Made by a program: the position numbers and the translations under genes
Shown: positions 44,501 to 57,275 of the stretch, piece by piece
How the letters are laid out: every line of letters begins with the position of its first letter
Numbering within the stretch: the first letter of the stretch is position 1
Notes under the pieces: generated by a model
What the model was told of the DNA's origin: nothing
Database searches by the model: none
The model's input: the letters and a program-made list of their open reading frames with translations, nothing else
Assembly (NCBI GenBank): GCA_026120185.1
Contig: JANUWF010001733.1
Location: forward strand, 62,001 to 126,000
DNA length: 64,000 nucleotides
Origin: Voacanga thouarsii
Taxonomy: Eukaryota; Streptophyta; Magnoliopsida; Gentianales; Apocynaceae
Direction: 5' to 3'

Positions 44501-44672
44501 ATTTTCGGCACTTTTCATGCCAAAAGATTTTATACCAAGAGAACTTGCTGGAAAGTTTAACATTGTCTCAAGTTAGGCCATACATGATGAGGAAAGCAAA
44601 GAAGACAATGATAAGTGCATAAAAGAATGAGACATTGAGAAAATTGATTCTTTAGCAAATCTTAGTAGTTAC
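41523..44672 (+). pseudogene. Tat2 gag remnant
   Basis: Near 41610 the sequence reads MVPKNSKAAFARSKAADVM, parallel to the Tat1 start. Further matches follow: capsid motifs (FLNRFYSTRRIINMVELI near 42535), YHCLIGHPIEKCFVLKD near 43165, and, after the solo LTR, KDFIPRELAGKFNIVS near 44530. Many in-frame TAG/TAA codons and indels prevent any long frame. It is non-functional. Confidence 0.85.
43572..44479 (+). mobile_element. Solo LTR (908 bp), perhaps Sirevirus-like, inside Tat2 gag
   Basis: TGTTAACCC at 43572 and ...TTTTTCA at 44479 are flanked by the 5-bp duplication AGATG (43567-43571 and 44480-44484). Joining the flanks restores the Tat2 gag reading seen in Tat1. The C-run near the 3' end (caccccaccccccc) resembles LTR ends of Sireviruses; that assignment is an inference. 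No internal domain is present, so it is the product of LTR-LTR recombination. Confidence 0.8.
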
Positions 44673-46196
44673 TGTTATGATTTGTAGACTCCTAAATGCG
44701 GAAAACATCTACAATTCCTTCCGAGGACCCAAGTAAATGATTAAGAAGATCTAAGGTTTACAGAATTACCTCTATTCGGCGTAATCGAGATCCTTCGATT
44801 TTGATCGTGCTGTCGTACATGCAACCCGAATGATCACCAGACGCTGTAGTGTGCGAACGTCCTCTATTGGATACACACAGCGAACTGACTCATTACCCTG
44901 AGAGTGCTAGTGCCTAGGGTTTGAGAGGTTTTTTTCTGGTGAATGGAGGCACGAATATTCTCAACATAACGGAGCTTTTGAAAAGACGGCTAGGGTTTTC
45001 TTAAAAACCCCCAAACCTCTTAGCCTCTCAGAGTCCAACTCTGATAATATCTTATTATATTTTAATTTAAATTCAAATTAAATTAAAATTGATATGATAA
45101 GATTCTGCCATTATCTCGGTAATTTAACTAATCAATTTACCGAGTCAGATTCTTATAATCTGGACATCACCCAGATACATCGAATGTGGACATATTTCCA
45201 GATTTATTGTATCTGATGAATTTTCTAAGTTCGATTAACTTAGACATATTTCCAGATTCATCGAATCTGGTTACCAAAAAAATAACCTAACTAGTTCGCT
45301 TATTGTGTGACCCTATAGGTTCATTTAACACTTGCAGTATGCCTAAATCATATTTAAATGGCCCACAAGTTATAAGCGGTTTCTAGCAAAACATTATAAC
45401 TATCCAGGTTAAATAAAGATCAGCGATCTCTTTAAACCAAACCACAATTTTATATTTAGTCCTTTTGTCACACAGTATCCAGATTAAGCATAAGGCACGG
45501 AATATGTCATCCTTATTAAGCTTAATCAATTATTTCTAGATTTTATAGTAGACTGTTCAAACAAATAATATCAATATCTTAGATTGATATATTCGAGTAC
45601 GGCCATGCACTTTAACAGTCTAACTTATCAAGGGGCCCATGGATATCTCTCCCATAATTGAGAGGGACAAATTCCTTCACTATTAATCATATTCCTCTCC
45701 TTGATTTATTCTATATCCAACAGTAGCCTAATTTATTATCTGGTTAAAGACAATTTTAGACAACGTCAAAATATAAAATTTATCAAGTAGGAAACTATGA
45801 TGAATTTAGGTCGAAGGACTTTTAATATCATTATGGCTAGAAAGTACTTATGACATGTTCCATGAAGTACTCTCACAGTGGGTCATGTCTAATACAATGT
45901 TCTCTAATATTTATTTATATTTTAACTTGATATCACAAATACCCATGACCAGTAAAACATAGCCATCAAGCCACAAACATACTAATCTTAATTTATTATT
46001 ATTCAAATAATAATAATCGATCAGCGACAGTTTTAGAATAGTCATTGTATTCATTGTTGGGTTTTACTATCAAGTCACGTACTTGATGACCACAAAACAA
46101 AATGCACTATTTATGGAAAGGAAAACCTCATATTATTAAATAAAACATAATGATAATAGTATAAGTACAAATTGACTCTAGGGTATATCCCTAACA
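44673..46196 (-). repeat. Copia1 3' LTR (1,524 bp)
   Basis: In minus orientation starts TGTTAGGGATATACC and ends CAAATCATAACA. It matches the right LTR along its full length with few differences. Confidence 0.93.
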
Positions 46197-46216
46197 GTCT
46201 CCTACTTGCACTAAGA

Positions 46217-46982
46217 CTAATTTGGCATAAGTCGTAATCCTATTGATCTAATATGACTATCATGTTTAGACGATGCGAGAGGCTTTATCAGTGGATCTGC
46301 AACATTGTCATCAATTGATACCTTGCATACTTTGACATCTCCTCTATCAACAATTTCTCGAATGAGATGAAAACGTCTAAGTATATGTTTAGATCGCTGA
46401 TGTGATCTTGGTTCCTTAGCTTGTGCAATGGCTCCATTATTGTCACAATAGAGATCCACTGTTCACAATTCTAGGAACTACATCTGGTTCTATAATGAAC
46501 TTTTTAATCTAAACTGCTTCTTTAGCTGCAGTTGAGGCATCTACATATTCAGCTTCTATAGTAAAATCAGCCACGGTGTCTTGCTTTGAACTTTTCCAGC
46601 TTACAGCACATCCATTCAAACAAAATAGAAAACCTTATTGCGATTTGTAATCATCTATGTTAGACTGAAAACTAGCATCAGTGTAACTATTTACAACTAG
46701 CTCGCCTTCTTGTCCTCCAAAAACTAAGAACATATCTTTAGTTCTTCTTAAGTACTTCAGTATGTTCTTGACAGAAGTCCAATGTGCCTCTCCAAGATTT
46801 GACTAGAACCTACTCATCATGCTCAATGCATATGATACATCGGGTCGAGTACATAACATGGCATACATGATAGACCCTATAACGGAAGCATATGGTATCT
46901 TGTTCATGCACTCTTCTTCATCCTTCATAGAAGGACCTTGAGTTTTGCTGCGCTTAATGCCATGTGACATTGGCAAGAATCT
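46217..46982 (-). pseudogene. Copia1 end of RT and RNase H
   Basis: From 46982 the minus strand reads RFLPMSHGIKRSKTQ, YASVIGSIMYAMLCTRPDVS (the conserved Copia block after RT) and a broken RNase H with SYTDASF and SWKSSKQ. The last piece reads LYCDNNGAIAQAKEP and VADPLIKPL, ending at 46217. Several stops are present. It is the continuation of the RT fragment at 51085. Confidence 0.85.
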
Positions 46983-49900
46983 TGTAACACCCCACCTACT
47001 TACGTAACCCAAAATGGGTCGAGGATGCCGCCCCGTCCATTGGACTAGGGGTCTTTATAATGAAAGAGTAAAAGAAATTCAACTTTTAAAGAAAGTCTAA
47101 GGGCAAAATGATTTTTTTTTTTTTTAAACTTCAATACTTATACAAAAGTTTCCACATAAAATTAATATTCAAAGTAAATATCCAACAAATGGACAAAGAA
47201 ATTCCATAACAAAAACTTCAAGCTACTGATCTTCCAACCTGATCAAGACTTGAGGCACCCTAAAAACATGAGTTCAAAATAGTGTGAGATTGGTTATCTC
47301 AGTAAGCCCCGTGTGTGAGTCGGGCTAAGAAAACAAAACACTTTTCATGATGCCTGCACTAACAGTATATCAAGAGCTTTATCATGCCTTCTTTACAAAA
47401 TTTAATTCTCACTTCTTAAAAGAGAGTAGTGAGAAGCCATGAAGTACAATCTTTTAAAATATTTTGTTTGGAAAGATATGAATAATTAAAAGATATTAAG
47501 CTTCGAATGAAATTCCAAGGACAGTTTAGAACAGTTCCACAGAAATAGCTCATCAATTAAAAGCAACCAAGTTAATGTGACAGGGCACAGAGGTGGATCT
47601 CATACTAGGTGAAGCACATGACCCCCGTCAGGTGGTAAAAGGGCACAGAGGTGGCTCTCACTTCTGTAAAGCATTTGACCCCTAACACCTGGTAGGTGTA
47701 CATCCTACCAAGTGAGATTCTCCTCCCTCTCTCACTCAATCCAATCCGATTGTCCCACTTCAGCCCAATGGTTCTACTAGAACCTCGTCGCTAGTTGAGG
47801 ACGGCTCAACCTTCTATACTGACGCCCTGATCGAAAAGAGTCAAACTCTCGGAAGTGGCCACCTGCCGAGAGATATCCCCAAACCAACCAAAGGCTAGTA
47901 TAAAGGTCTAGCCCCCATTGAGTACTCAACGTTATTCAATCTCTGAAATGGATCCTACAAAATTAGCTCAATACAATTCCAAATAACATTTTCCAACTCG
48001 CACAAAGATTTTAGAAGGCATGGTTTTAAGTCAACGTTTTATTCCAAGTATTCATAGTGAAGGAGCCACATGCTCAAATAAGTCATGCTATGATTTTTGA
48101 AAAGTAAATGCATGATCAAGAATTTATCTCTTGCATATTCAAAACAAATCAAAATGTTTAATGCTTAGCTCCGAAGTCATGCTTGACATATTTTAAAAAT
48201 TTATAAATCTTGAAGTTTCTAAAATTAGAAGTTTTCCAAGTGTAGAAAGTTTCCAAAATAAGAAGTTCCAAATATAGAAGTTTTCAAAAATTAGCTATCA
48301 TGCTAATATTTCGTGTTTGCAAGAGATGCTCACCAACCTTTCTTTCAAACCAAGATAATAAAATAAAAATCAATTTCATAAATGTAAGGGAACTTACCTT
48401 ATCCTTAAGCTTAGGGTATGAACTCTAGTGAGTTAGTCCTTACCCTTGATAATCTTCCAAATCTAGTAAAGAGTTCAAATAAATTAATCACAGCATTTCC
48501 TAAATCATCCCAAACAAAACTCAAGTCCATATTACACACCAAGTATATCTCATGCCTATATTATCCTTTGTTCGCCAAACAATACCAATGAGCAACAAGC
48601 ATGAACTTTACATATACTCAGCACCTAAGACCTTCCATCAATCCCTTAGAAAGCAAAAAATCCACCCTTTAACATTTCTCACGAAATTACACTAAACTTA
48701 GCAATTTAGCACAAAACCCCTTAGCTGCCTTCAATTTCCAGCAACCATAGTCTAAACTCCTAAGGGTAAAAACCCTATATGAACCATTCTGATTGACCTC
48801 AAATTTTTCTAGCACATAGCTCAACATGTTATAAATGAAATACACTAAGCACATTCAGAAAATCAAGCTCATACAAGTCGCAAAAAATTATGAACCCAAG
48901 CTGCTCAAATCTGACTCAATTTTGGCCATGCTAAAAAGAAAATTAATAACTTCCAACCTTGACCCCGTTTTAATCCCAAATTTTTCAAATTGTTTAAGAA
49001 CACAAAATCCTGCATTATCAAACTTTTAACCCAAGCAAACCATGCTTAAAATAGTTTACAAAATAGTGAACAGTAACTTCCGAAAATCCCCTGTTATTAG
49101 TTTTTTTTTTCCTTTGAAAAATTTCTGCAATAGACTAGAGTAACTTTCAGAATAATAATCCATATGAAAACATTATATTTATGTATTAAAACAAGTTTCA
49201 AAAATTTTCTTCAAAAATCCAATCTTGTCCTGCATTTTCTTGAGGTCAATTGACAGCTACCAAATAAACAGCAAAACTTCAGCTTCCAACATGCATTCGG
49301 TTCACTTAGGAAAAAAAACAAATAGAAGAGACAAATAGGAGCATATATTATGAAACTATCAACAACCTCTATATGCATTCAGTCCATGAAAAGGAACAAG
49401 TAGAAGAGAACAAATAGAAGGGACAAATAGAAAAAGTTCATGATAAGAAACGAGTGGAAGAAACAAATTGCAGCAAGCATTCTCCATGTACAATTCGTGC
49501 ACAAAGAGATAAGTAAAAACAATCAGTAGGCCTTGCAATTTTCATTTCAATTTCGTGCACAAGGAGAAAAATAGAAGCAACCAGCATGCCTTGCAATTTT
49601 TCATTTAAAATTCGTGCAAAGGGTGACAATTAAAGCAGCCAGCATGCTGGCCAAACCCATTCAAAACACATCTACATGCTGCCTTTTTTTCCAAGAGAAA
49701 ATAAAAGAACGATCAAGCTTGTTACCTCTTGAAATCCTTTTAGGAAAAAAGAAGACCAGCCTAGGATGTTAGCTAATGTGTGTGTTGGCCACAATAACAA
49801 AACTAAAGAGAGTTTGTTGTGAAGTTGGTTAAAGAAATATGTATGTGTGTGGGCTATTTTGCTCACTATGGCAGCATTTTGTTGTTCAATTTGAAGAGGA

Positions 49901-50431
49901 AATCGTGCACCATTGGAGAGAAGAAGCAGTGCATGATGATGGCTGAAGTTCTTGAGAGTTTCAAGAGTTTCTAGGAGTGAAGATAAGCTAAGATTTTCCT
50001 TAGGTAAAGGAAAGAAAATCATGAAGCTAGGGCAGTTGAGATGCACCGGTTGATAGGAGGAAAATGTGGGGTTTGTTTAATTTCAAACACACTTCTAATC
50101 AAACCATAATCCTATAGGTACTAACTGCTTTTGACCAGTTCCAAAAAGTGCAAGGGGGTCGTTGGCAACAATGAAGGGAAAAAAAACAAAAGGTCTCCTA
50201 ACTAAATGATCATATATGCCAACCGGTACAAAATATCCCACCAAAGTATGCATATAATATTTTAATGCAAAATAGAAGAAAGTATTAATATAATATTACC
50301 AAATGATTATATTAATTTACCTAAAGCAAAAATTGCTAGGACTAGGTAATTCAAATGGGATGGCTAAACGAGACCAACCACATGAATGCACAATTTAATA
50401 TTATATATATATATATATGTATGTATGTATG

Positions 50432-50466
<35 letters not shown>

Positions 50467-51084
50467 AATGAAAGGAAATCATTTGGTTATAACATTATCA
50501 AGATAATATATATAATTTTATTATAATTCATCAACCAAAAACAACTATAACAATAAATAAGTTTTTAATAGATAATAAATAATAACATTATAGTTCTAAT
50601 TAGTATAATAATAATTATTATTACTACTATAAATAATTAATAGATGACCAACCAAAAATGGAAGATATAATAGCTTTTTAGGAATGATGATGATGATAAT
50701 AATAAAAACAATAATATTTTTTTCATGTAAAGTATTTTATGACACAATAATCAAATAATGTCTTCTACTATTCCTAAATATCCTCCATTCCAAAACCAAA
50801 GAAAGGGCAAAACCCGTCTCTAAAAATGAAGGAAAGGGTTTTGGGTTCAAATAAATCAGCACTCTTTTGGATGATAATTTTGGATTGAGTCTTGTTCCAA
50901 AATCCATCCTTAATATTTTTCTTATTCCGAACACATATTCAAATAAATTTAAAATATACACATATCACCACAATACAACCTTGCAAATTCATGAAACAAG
51001 CATATATCATATTCAAATATATATGTTCATATTCAATGCATGTTTATTCTCATAAACTAGGTGTGACCAGAGTGAGATAGTACA
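46983..51084 (-). mobile_element. Solo LTR (4,102 bp) of a Tekay-related element inside Copia1
   Basis: On the minus strand it starts TGTACTATCTCACTC and ends GGGGTGTTACA. Flanks are AATCT (46978-46982) and AATCC (51085-51089), a target duplication with one mismatch. The left end (TGTAACACCCCACCTAC, then gccgccccgtcc and aggggtcttta) is homologous to the reverse complement of the 3' LTR end at 37,270-37,360, so it is related to the Tekay-like element. No gag, pol or PBS is found. It holds short tandem repeats (47,580-47,700 and 49,320-49,640) and a microsatellite (50,401-50,463). Confidence 0.82.
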
Positions 51085-52060
51085 AATCCTCTCTTAGAGT
51101 CTTGCATACTGAACCTTTTCAGTACCTTGTCAACGTATGTACTTTGACTTAGTCCAATTAACTTTCTAGATCTATCTCTATAGATCCTTATACCTAGAAT
51201 ATAGGCAGCTTCACCTAAGTCTTTCATTGAGAAACAATTTCCCAACCATGTCTTTACACTTTGTAGAGTTGGGATGTCGTTTTCAATGAGTAAGATATCA
51301 TCAACATAAAGTACCAAAAAGACTATTGCATTCCTACTTGTTTTCTTATAGACACAAGGCTCATCTTCATTTTTGATAAAGTTAAATTCTTTAATTGCTT
51401 CATCAAAACGAAGATTCCAACTTTGAGATGCTTGCTTCAATCCATAAATAGATCTTTGAAGCTTGCACACTTTATTAGAATTTAAAGGATCATCAAAACC
51501 CTCAGGTTGTGTCATGTACACATCCTTGAGAAAGTTTCCATTGAGAAACGCGGTTTTAACATCCATTTGCCAAATCCCATAATCATAATATGCTGTTATG
51601 GCAAGAAGAATTCTAATAGATTTAAGCATTACAACTGATGAAAATGTTTCATCATAGTCTATACCATGAGTTTGTCTATAACCTTTTTCTACCAGTCGTG
51701 CTTTGTAAGTATGCACATTTCCATCTATGTCTATTTTCTTTTTGAAAACCCATTTACACCCAATGGTTTTTGAACTTTTAGGTGGATTAACCAAAGTCCA
51801 TACTTGGTTATCATACATGGATTGTATCTCAGACTTCATAGCCTCTAACCATTTTCCAGAGTCAAAACTCTTAATGGCTTCTAGATAGGAAATGGGCTCA
51901 TCATTAACAATAAGCTCCACATTATGATCGTCAGTGATGAGGAATCCATATCTCTCAGATTGTTGACGAACCCTATCAAATCTTCGAGGTCCTTGTTCTA
52001 TAGAAGTAGGCTCATCTTGGACTTGTGAGCCATCTAATCGAGGTTCATTATTTGGTTCAG
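51085..52060 (-). pseudogene. Copia1 reverse transcriptase
   Basis: The frame from 51920 reads WLEAMKSEIQSMYDNQVWTL, GCKWVFKKKIDIDGNVHTYK, MDVKTAFLNGNFLKDVYMTQ and the catalytic YVDD in LVLYVDDILLIEND. It then reaches DSKRGF, where the solo LTR interrupts it. Upstream, the linker reads RVRQQSERYGF. RT itself is essentially intact up to the insertion. Confidence 0.92.
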
Positions 52061-52073
52061 GTACTAATTGTGG

Positions 52074-53080
52074 CTATTGAATCTCATCAAGATGTATTTT
52101 ACTCCCACTAATTCTTTTGAAAATAAATTCCTTTTCAAGAAAGAATCTATTTCGAGCAACAATTACTCTATTTTCTTTTGGAAGATAAAATTGATATCTT
52201 TTAGTTTCTTTAGGATACCCCACAAATATGCATTTATCCAATTTAGGCACAAGTTTATCAGATAATAAACATTTTACATAAACTTCACAACCCAAAATCT
52301 TGAGAAATGACAATCTAGGTTGTCTCCTAGTCCATATCTCATATAACGTTTTCTGAACCGATTTAGATGGAACTCGATTTAGTATGAATGCAGCAATCTC
52401 TATGGCATAACCCCAAAAAGAGATTGGAAGATTAGTTTGACTTATCATTGATCGAACCATATCTAATAAAGTCTAATTTCTCCATTTAGATACACCATTC
52501 CATTGAGGTGTTCCAGGTGGAGTTAATTGGGAGATAATTCCACAATTTTTAAGATGCTCGTCAAACTCGTGACTTAAGTATTCACCACCTCGATCTGATC
52601 GAAGTGTTTTAATACTTTTGCCAAGCTGATTTTGTACTTCATTTTGAAATTCTTTGAATTTCTGGAATGATTCATATTTGTGTTTCATCAGATACAGGTA
52701 GCCATATCTACAGAAATCATCCATAAATGTAATGAAGTACTGAAATCCTCCTCTAGCATGTGAATTCATTGGTCCACATACATCAGTATGTATTAGGCCC
52801 AATAAATTAGCTGCCCGTTCATTTTATCTCTTAAAAGGCGCTTTAGTCATTTTGTCTAATAAACAAGAATCACATGTTTCATATGATTCTAAATCAAACG
52901 ATTTTAGGAGCCCATCATTATGAAGCCTTGTTATGCGTTTCTCATTTATATGGCCCAAACGACAATACCAGAAGTAAGGCTGATTTAAATCATTAGATTT
53001 CAATCTCTTAGTATTAATATTATAGACAGACTTGTTTGAAGATCCACGAAAATTGAGAATATAGAACCTATTTGATAATG
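52074..53080 (-). pseudogene. Copia1 integrase
   Basis: The GAG-pre-integrase part is seen near 53000-52850 (YCRLGHINEKRI, then CDSCLLDKM). The core reads LIHTDVCGPM (Asp), LRSDRGGEYLSHEF (Asp) and TPQWNGVSKWRN. Glu is expected in the last motif (usually NGVSERRN), but a Lys codon is present. Frames 52802-52473 and 52460-52074 are separated by stops. Confidence 0.85.
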
Positions 53081-53087
53081 AGGCATC

Positions 53088-54283
53088 TTAATAAAAAATG
53101 TCATTTTTATTAATAGAGCAAATGTTATTCCTAATAATAAATTCAAAACCTTCTAAATCCAAACAAGAAACTGGAATAATATTCCTACTCCTAGCAGGAA
53201 CATAAAAACAATCATTCAATTCTAAAACAAGCCTACGGGGCAAAATTAATTCAAAAGTTCCTATAGCTACTGCAACAACTTTTGCTCCCTTCGCAACTCG
53301 TAGGTCCACCTCGCCTTTTGCCAAGGTTCTACTCATTTTTAGACCCTGCACATTTACACAAATGTGAGATCTACAACCGGTATCCAATACCCATAAATCA
53401 GAAGTAGATAAATTAATTTCTATAACATAAATACTTGAAGCGGCAGTCTCACTGTCCTTCTTTTTCTTTGCTTCTAAATAGAGCTTGCAATTTCTTAACC
53501 AATGTCCTTATTCTCCACAATGGTGGCAAGCTCCCTCATTTGGTGTCTTGGCTTTAGGTTTGGGCTTAAACTTGGACTTTGCCTTGTCCTTGCCCTTACT
53601 AGCCATAATTTTGCCCTTTTGGGTGTTCTTTTTCCCTTTCCCTTTTTGAATCATTAGAACACTAGCAGTATTCTTCTTAATGTTCAGTTCAACTTGTTTT
53701 AGCATCCCATGCAATTTTGTAATGGATTTTTTCATATTATGCATGTTAAGATTCATGACAAACTGGTCATACTTAGGAGGTAATGAGCCCAAGATCAAAT
53801 CTGTGGCCATGTCATGATTAACAGAAGCACTAAGCTTATCAAGATGATCAAGATAACCCTTCATTTTAAGGACATGAGCACTTACCGAGGTGCTAGAAAC
53901 CATCTTACATGCATTTAACACCTTGTGAGTTTCAAATCTCTCTTGTTGTGCTTGTTCTTGGAACATTTCCTTGAGATGCACAATCATGTCATATGCCTCT
54001 ACTTCTTCAAACTGTTTTTGAAGTTCAGAGTTCATGGTTGCTAGCATGAGGCAAGTAACATCGTTGGAGTTATCTTTGTACTTACTATAAGCATTTTTTT
54101 CCAGCTTTTGAGGCCTTATTTGCTGGAGTAGAGGGAATAGGATTTTCAAGAACATAGAGCCTTTTTTCTTGCTTAAGAACGATTCTTAAGTTTCGTGCAC
54201 AATCATGAAAGTTAGTCCCACTAAGCTTGTCTTTCTCGAGCATATATCACAATGAGTTAGTCCAACTATTTGTTGTCATTCTC
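53088..54283 (-). pseudogene. Copia1 gag and protease
   Basis: An N-terminal part begins MTTNSWTNSL near 54283, is followed by a stop, and shifts frame before 54155. The frame from 54155 reads the gag core LEEVEAYDMIVHLKEMFQEQ-like region and the CCHC knuckle CHHCGE(stop)GHWLRNC at about 53520-53490. The protease frame (53387-53088) has WVLDTGCRSHIC, where DTG is the active site. Stops at 53508 and 53088 disable it. Confidence 0.85.
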
Positions 54284-55631
54284 TACATACAAAATATGTA
54301 AAGTAATTAATTTTGAAGCTTTAATGAAAAACTCCCACTAAAAGCATTTAAACTTTTGAAACTTCAACATTTTGATGTTTTGTAGTGGGTAAAAAAAAAA
54401 ATTTCATAAATATTTTATTTTAATCATAAGTAAGCTTTGGCTTTAATCTTATAATTAAATAAAATTTAAATTTTAAATGAGATAGACATCAAATGTCCCG
54501 GCTAAAATATCTCATATAATGCCCTAGGCCCAAAACCATTTTGATAGCCTAGTTAAGTCAAACCACATCAAACATATGAAAAACTATTTTTCATCTCGTC
54601 TTACTTAGATAATCAAAAGCATCCTACTTTAGCAGGTATTACCATATGATGATCCAAGTAAAAACAAGTGTTTGATTTTGGAAGGCATTTAACACTTAAT
54701 TTTTTTTATTTTAAATAAAAATTTGATTGTAGTAAGCATGAAATAAACATATCAAATATGCCTGCAAGACATAAATAAAAGTGACATAGCATGGCCCATA
54801 ACCTATATTGATCATCACAAGCAAAGTGAAGATCAAGGTGGTCAATCTAGGTATATGAATTCCTTAAGCATTCTTTAATGCCTTGAGAATACTCCTCCTT
54901 GGTTGTAAATGTAGGCCGTCGTCTTCTTTTACATTGGATAGTAAAATTAAAATAATTCCTATTCTAGGAAAGCAATACAATTTTACAATAATGAAAAACG
55001 ACACGTAGGCCGTATTTAAAAATTACAACTTAAAACAACCAGAATGTAACCTGCCAATCACATTGGGATAAAACGGGCCATGATATGCACTATTCAAAAT
55101 GATCCACAACTACAATCAGAAACACTAATGAATAACACACAACGAACAGTTAGTCAGGGTTCCAAGGGGCAGCGCCCCTGGAAGGAAAAACGATTTTTCC
55201 TTCTCTCATTGAATGAGATTTCGCCTTCCGATTTTCGAATATTAATCAAATTAACGTTCGGACCCCTTAGTAACCATCGCAGTGAAATTTTCATATTACA
55301 GACAATCTGCGTTCCTTTTTAATCATATTCGTATAGTAACATATTATCATGGCTGATTAATACAAACAATTCGCAAATATAGAACTACAGATATCATGCT
55401 TACGATACCATATCATATTAAAACAGACCAATTTACAGACAATCTGTAAATAATCTAGTCTGATCAGATAAATAAGACGCACAATTAAATCTAATTCAGG
55501 AAGTCTACATGCTAAGTATTCTAAAATCATAATCATGTGAACATATTGATATACACCATTTAAATTCACATATATATCATACATATATTTAACAATACGA
55601 TTAACACAGATGAATCAACTTAATCGTTTAG
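54284..55631 (-). other. Copia1 leader
   Basis: Non-coding, AT-rich leader between the PBS and gag, about 1.35 kb. It holds a strong hairpin at 55160-55183. Open frames here are short and look random. Confidence 0.6.
55160..55183. other. Stem-loop in the Copia1 leader
   Basis: TTCCAAGGGGC, loop AGC, then GCCCCTGGAA: ten base pairs with one bulged A. It lies in the untranslated leader about 470 nt from the PBS and could act in packaging or dimerisation of the RNA (inference). Confidence 0.6.
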
Positions 55632-55649
55632 CAAGTTGCTCTGATACCA
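55632..55649 (-). promoter_or_regulatory. Copia1 primer-binding site (tRNA-iMet)
   Basis: On the minus strand TGGTATCAGAGCAACTTG adjoins the right LTR with one spacer base. TGGTATCAGAGC is complementary to the initiator Met tRNA 3' end. Confidence 0.92.
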
Positions 55650-55650
55650 C

Positions 55651-57179
55651 TATTAGGATTCGTGGATTCCTAAATGCGAAAAACATCCACGAATTCCTTT
55701 CGAGGACCTAAGTAAACGATTAAGAAGATCTAAGGTTTACAGAATTACCTCTATTCGGCGTAATCGAGATCCTTCAATTTTGATCGTGCTGTCGCACGTG
55801 CAACCCGAACGATCACCAGACGCTACAGTGTGCGAACGTCCTCTATCGGATACACACAGCGAACTGACTCGTTACCCCAAGAGTGCTAGCGCCTAGGGTT
55901 TGAAAGGTTTTTTTCTGGTGAATGGAGGCACGAATATTCTCAACATAACGGAGCTTTTGAGAAGACGACTAGGGTTTTCTTAAAAACCCCCCGAACCTCT
56001 TAGCTTCTCAGAGTCCAACTCTGATAATATCTTATTATATTTTAATTTAAATTCAAATTAAATTAAAACTGATATGATAAGATTCTGCCATTATCTCGGT
56101 AATTTAACTAATTAATTTACCGAGTCAGATTCTTATAATCTGGACATCACCCAGATACATCGAATGTGGACATATTTCTAGATTCATTGTATCTGATAAA
56201 TTTTCTAAGTTCGATTGACTTAGATATATTTCCAAATTCATCGAATCTGGTTACCAAAAAAATAACTTAACTAGTTCGCTTATTGTGTGACCCTATAGGT
56301 TCATTTAACACTTGCAGTATGCCTAAATCATATTTAAATGGCCCACAAGTTATAAGCGGTTTCTAGCAAAACATTATAACTATCCAGGTTAAATAAAGAT
56401 CAGTGATCTCTTTGAACCAAACCACAATTTTATATTTAGTCCTTTTGTCAAACAATATCCAGATTAAGCATAAGGCACGGAGTATGTCATCCTTATTAAG
56501 CTTAATCAATTATTTCTTGATTTTATAGTAGACTGTTCAAACAAATAATATCAATATCTTAGATTGATATATTCGAGTACGACCATGCACTTTAACAGTC
56601 TAACTTATCAAGAGGCCCATGGATATCTCTCCCATAATTGAGAGGGACAAATTCCTTCACTATTAATCATATTCCTCTCCTTGATTTATTCTATATCCAA
56701 CAGTAGTCTAATTTATTATCTGGTCAAAGACAATTTTAGATAACGTCAAAATATAGAATTTATCAAGTAGGAAACTATGATGAATTTAGGTCGAAGGACT
56801 TTTAATATCATTATGGCTAGAAAGTACTTATGACATGTTCCATGAAGTACTCTCACAGTGGGTCATGTCTAATACAATGTTCTCTAATATTTATTTATAT
56901 TTTAACTTAATATCACAAATATCCATGACCAGTAAAACATAGCCATCAAGTCACAAACATACTAATCTTAATTTATTATTATTTCAATAATAATAATAAT
57001 CGATCAGGGACAGTTTTAGAATAGTCATTGTATTCATTGTTGGGTTTTACTATCAAGTCACGTACTTGATGACCACAATACAAAATGCACTATTCATGGA
57101 AAGGAAAACCTCATATTATTAAATAAAACATAACGACAATAGTATAAATACAAATTGACTTTAAGGCATATCTTTAACA
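55651..57179 (-). repeat. Copia1 5' LTR (1,529 bp)
   Basis: In minus orientation starts TGTTAAAGATATGCC and ends GGATTCGTGG-like sequence up to CCTAATA, a mutated form of the expected CA end. Confidence 0.92.
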
Positions 57180-57184
57180 GTTAC

Positions 57185-57275
57185 ATGGCGAGGACCACAT
57201 TCACTGATGATGATTTGCTACTTAGTTTAAAGCCTCACAACATATCATTATTTATGACTTCTCAAATAGTACGGA
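57185..57275 (+). pseudogene. Tat2 gag/protease remnant beyond Copia1
   Basis: After the GTTAC copy the plus strand reads MARTTFTDDDLLLSLKPHN, matching the Tat1 stretch MVKITFTDDDLLLGSTPHN just before its protease. Homology fades near 57,275, where LTR sequence begins. Confidence 0.8.

Larger units (their letters stand above)
44673..57179 (-). mobile_element. Copia1: Ty1/Copia LTR retrotransposon inserted in Tat2
   Basis: Two similar LTRs (44673-46196 and 55651-57179) are flanked by the perfect duplication GTTAC (44668-44672 and 57180-57184). On the minus strand the order is gag, protease, integrase, RT, RNase H, the Copia order. A tRNA-iMet PBS adjoins the right LTR, and the purine tract AGTAGGAGAC adjoins the left one. 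A 4.1-kb solo LTR splits the end of RT. Stops and frameshifts occur in gag, protease, integrase and RNase H. Removing it rejoins the Tat2 codons for LSSY and MARTTFTDDDLL. Confidence 0.93.

Noticed and set aside
49672..50046. 124-codon minus-strand open frame in the 4.1-kb solo LTR
   Set aside because: No recognised domain; LTRs commonly hold chance frames, and there is no counterpart in the 3.2-kb related LTRs.
50401..50463. AT/GTAT tract as a possible MITE or regulatory site
   Set aside because: Simple microsatellite without inverted repeats or target duplication.
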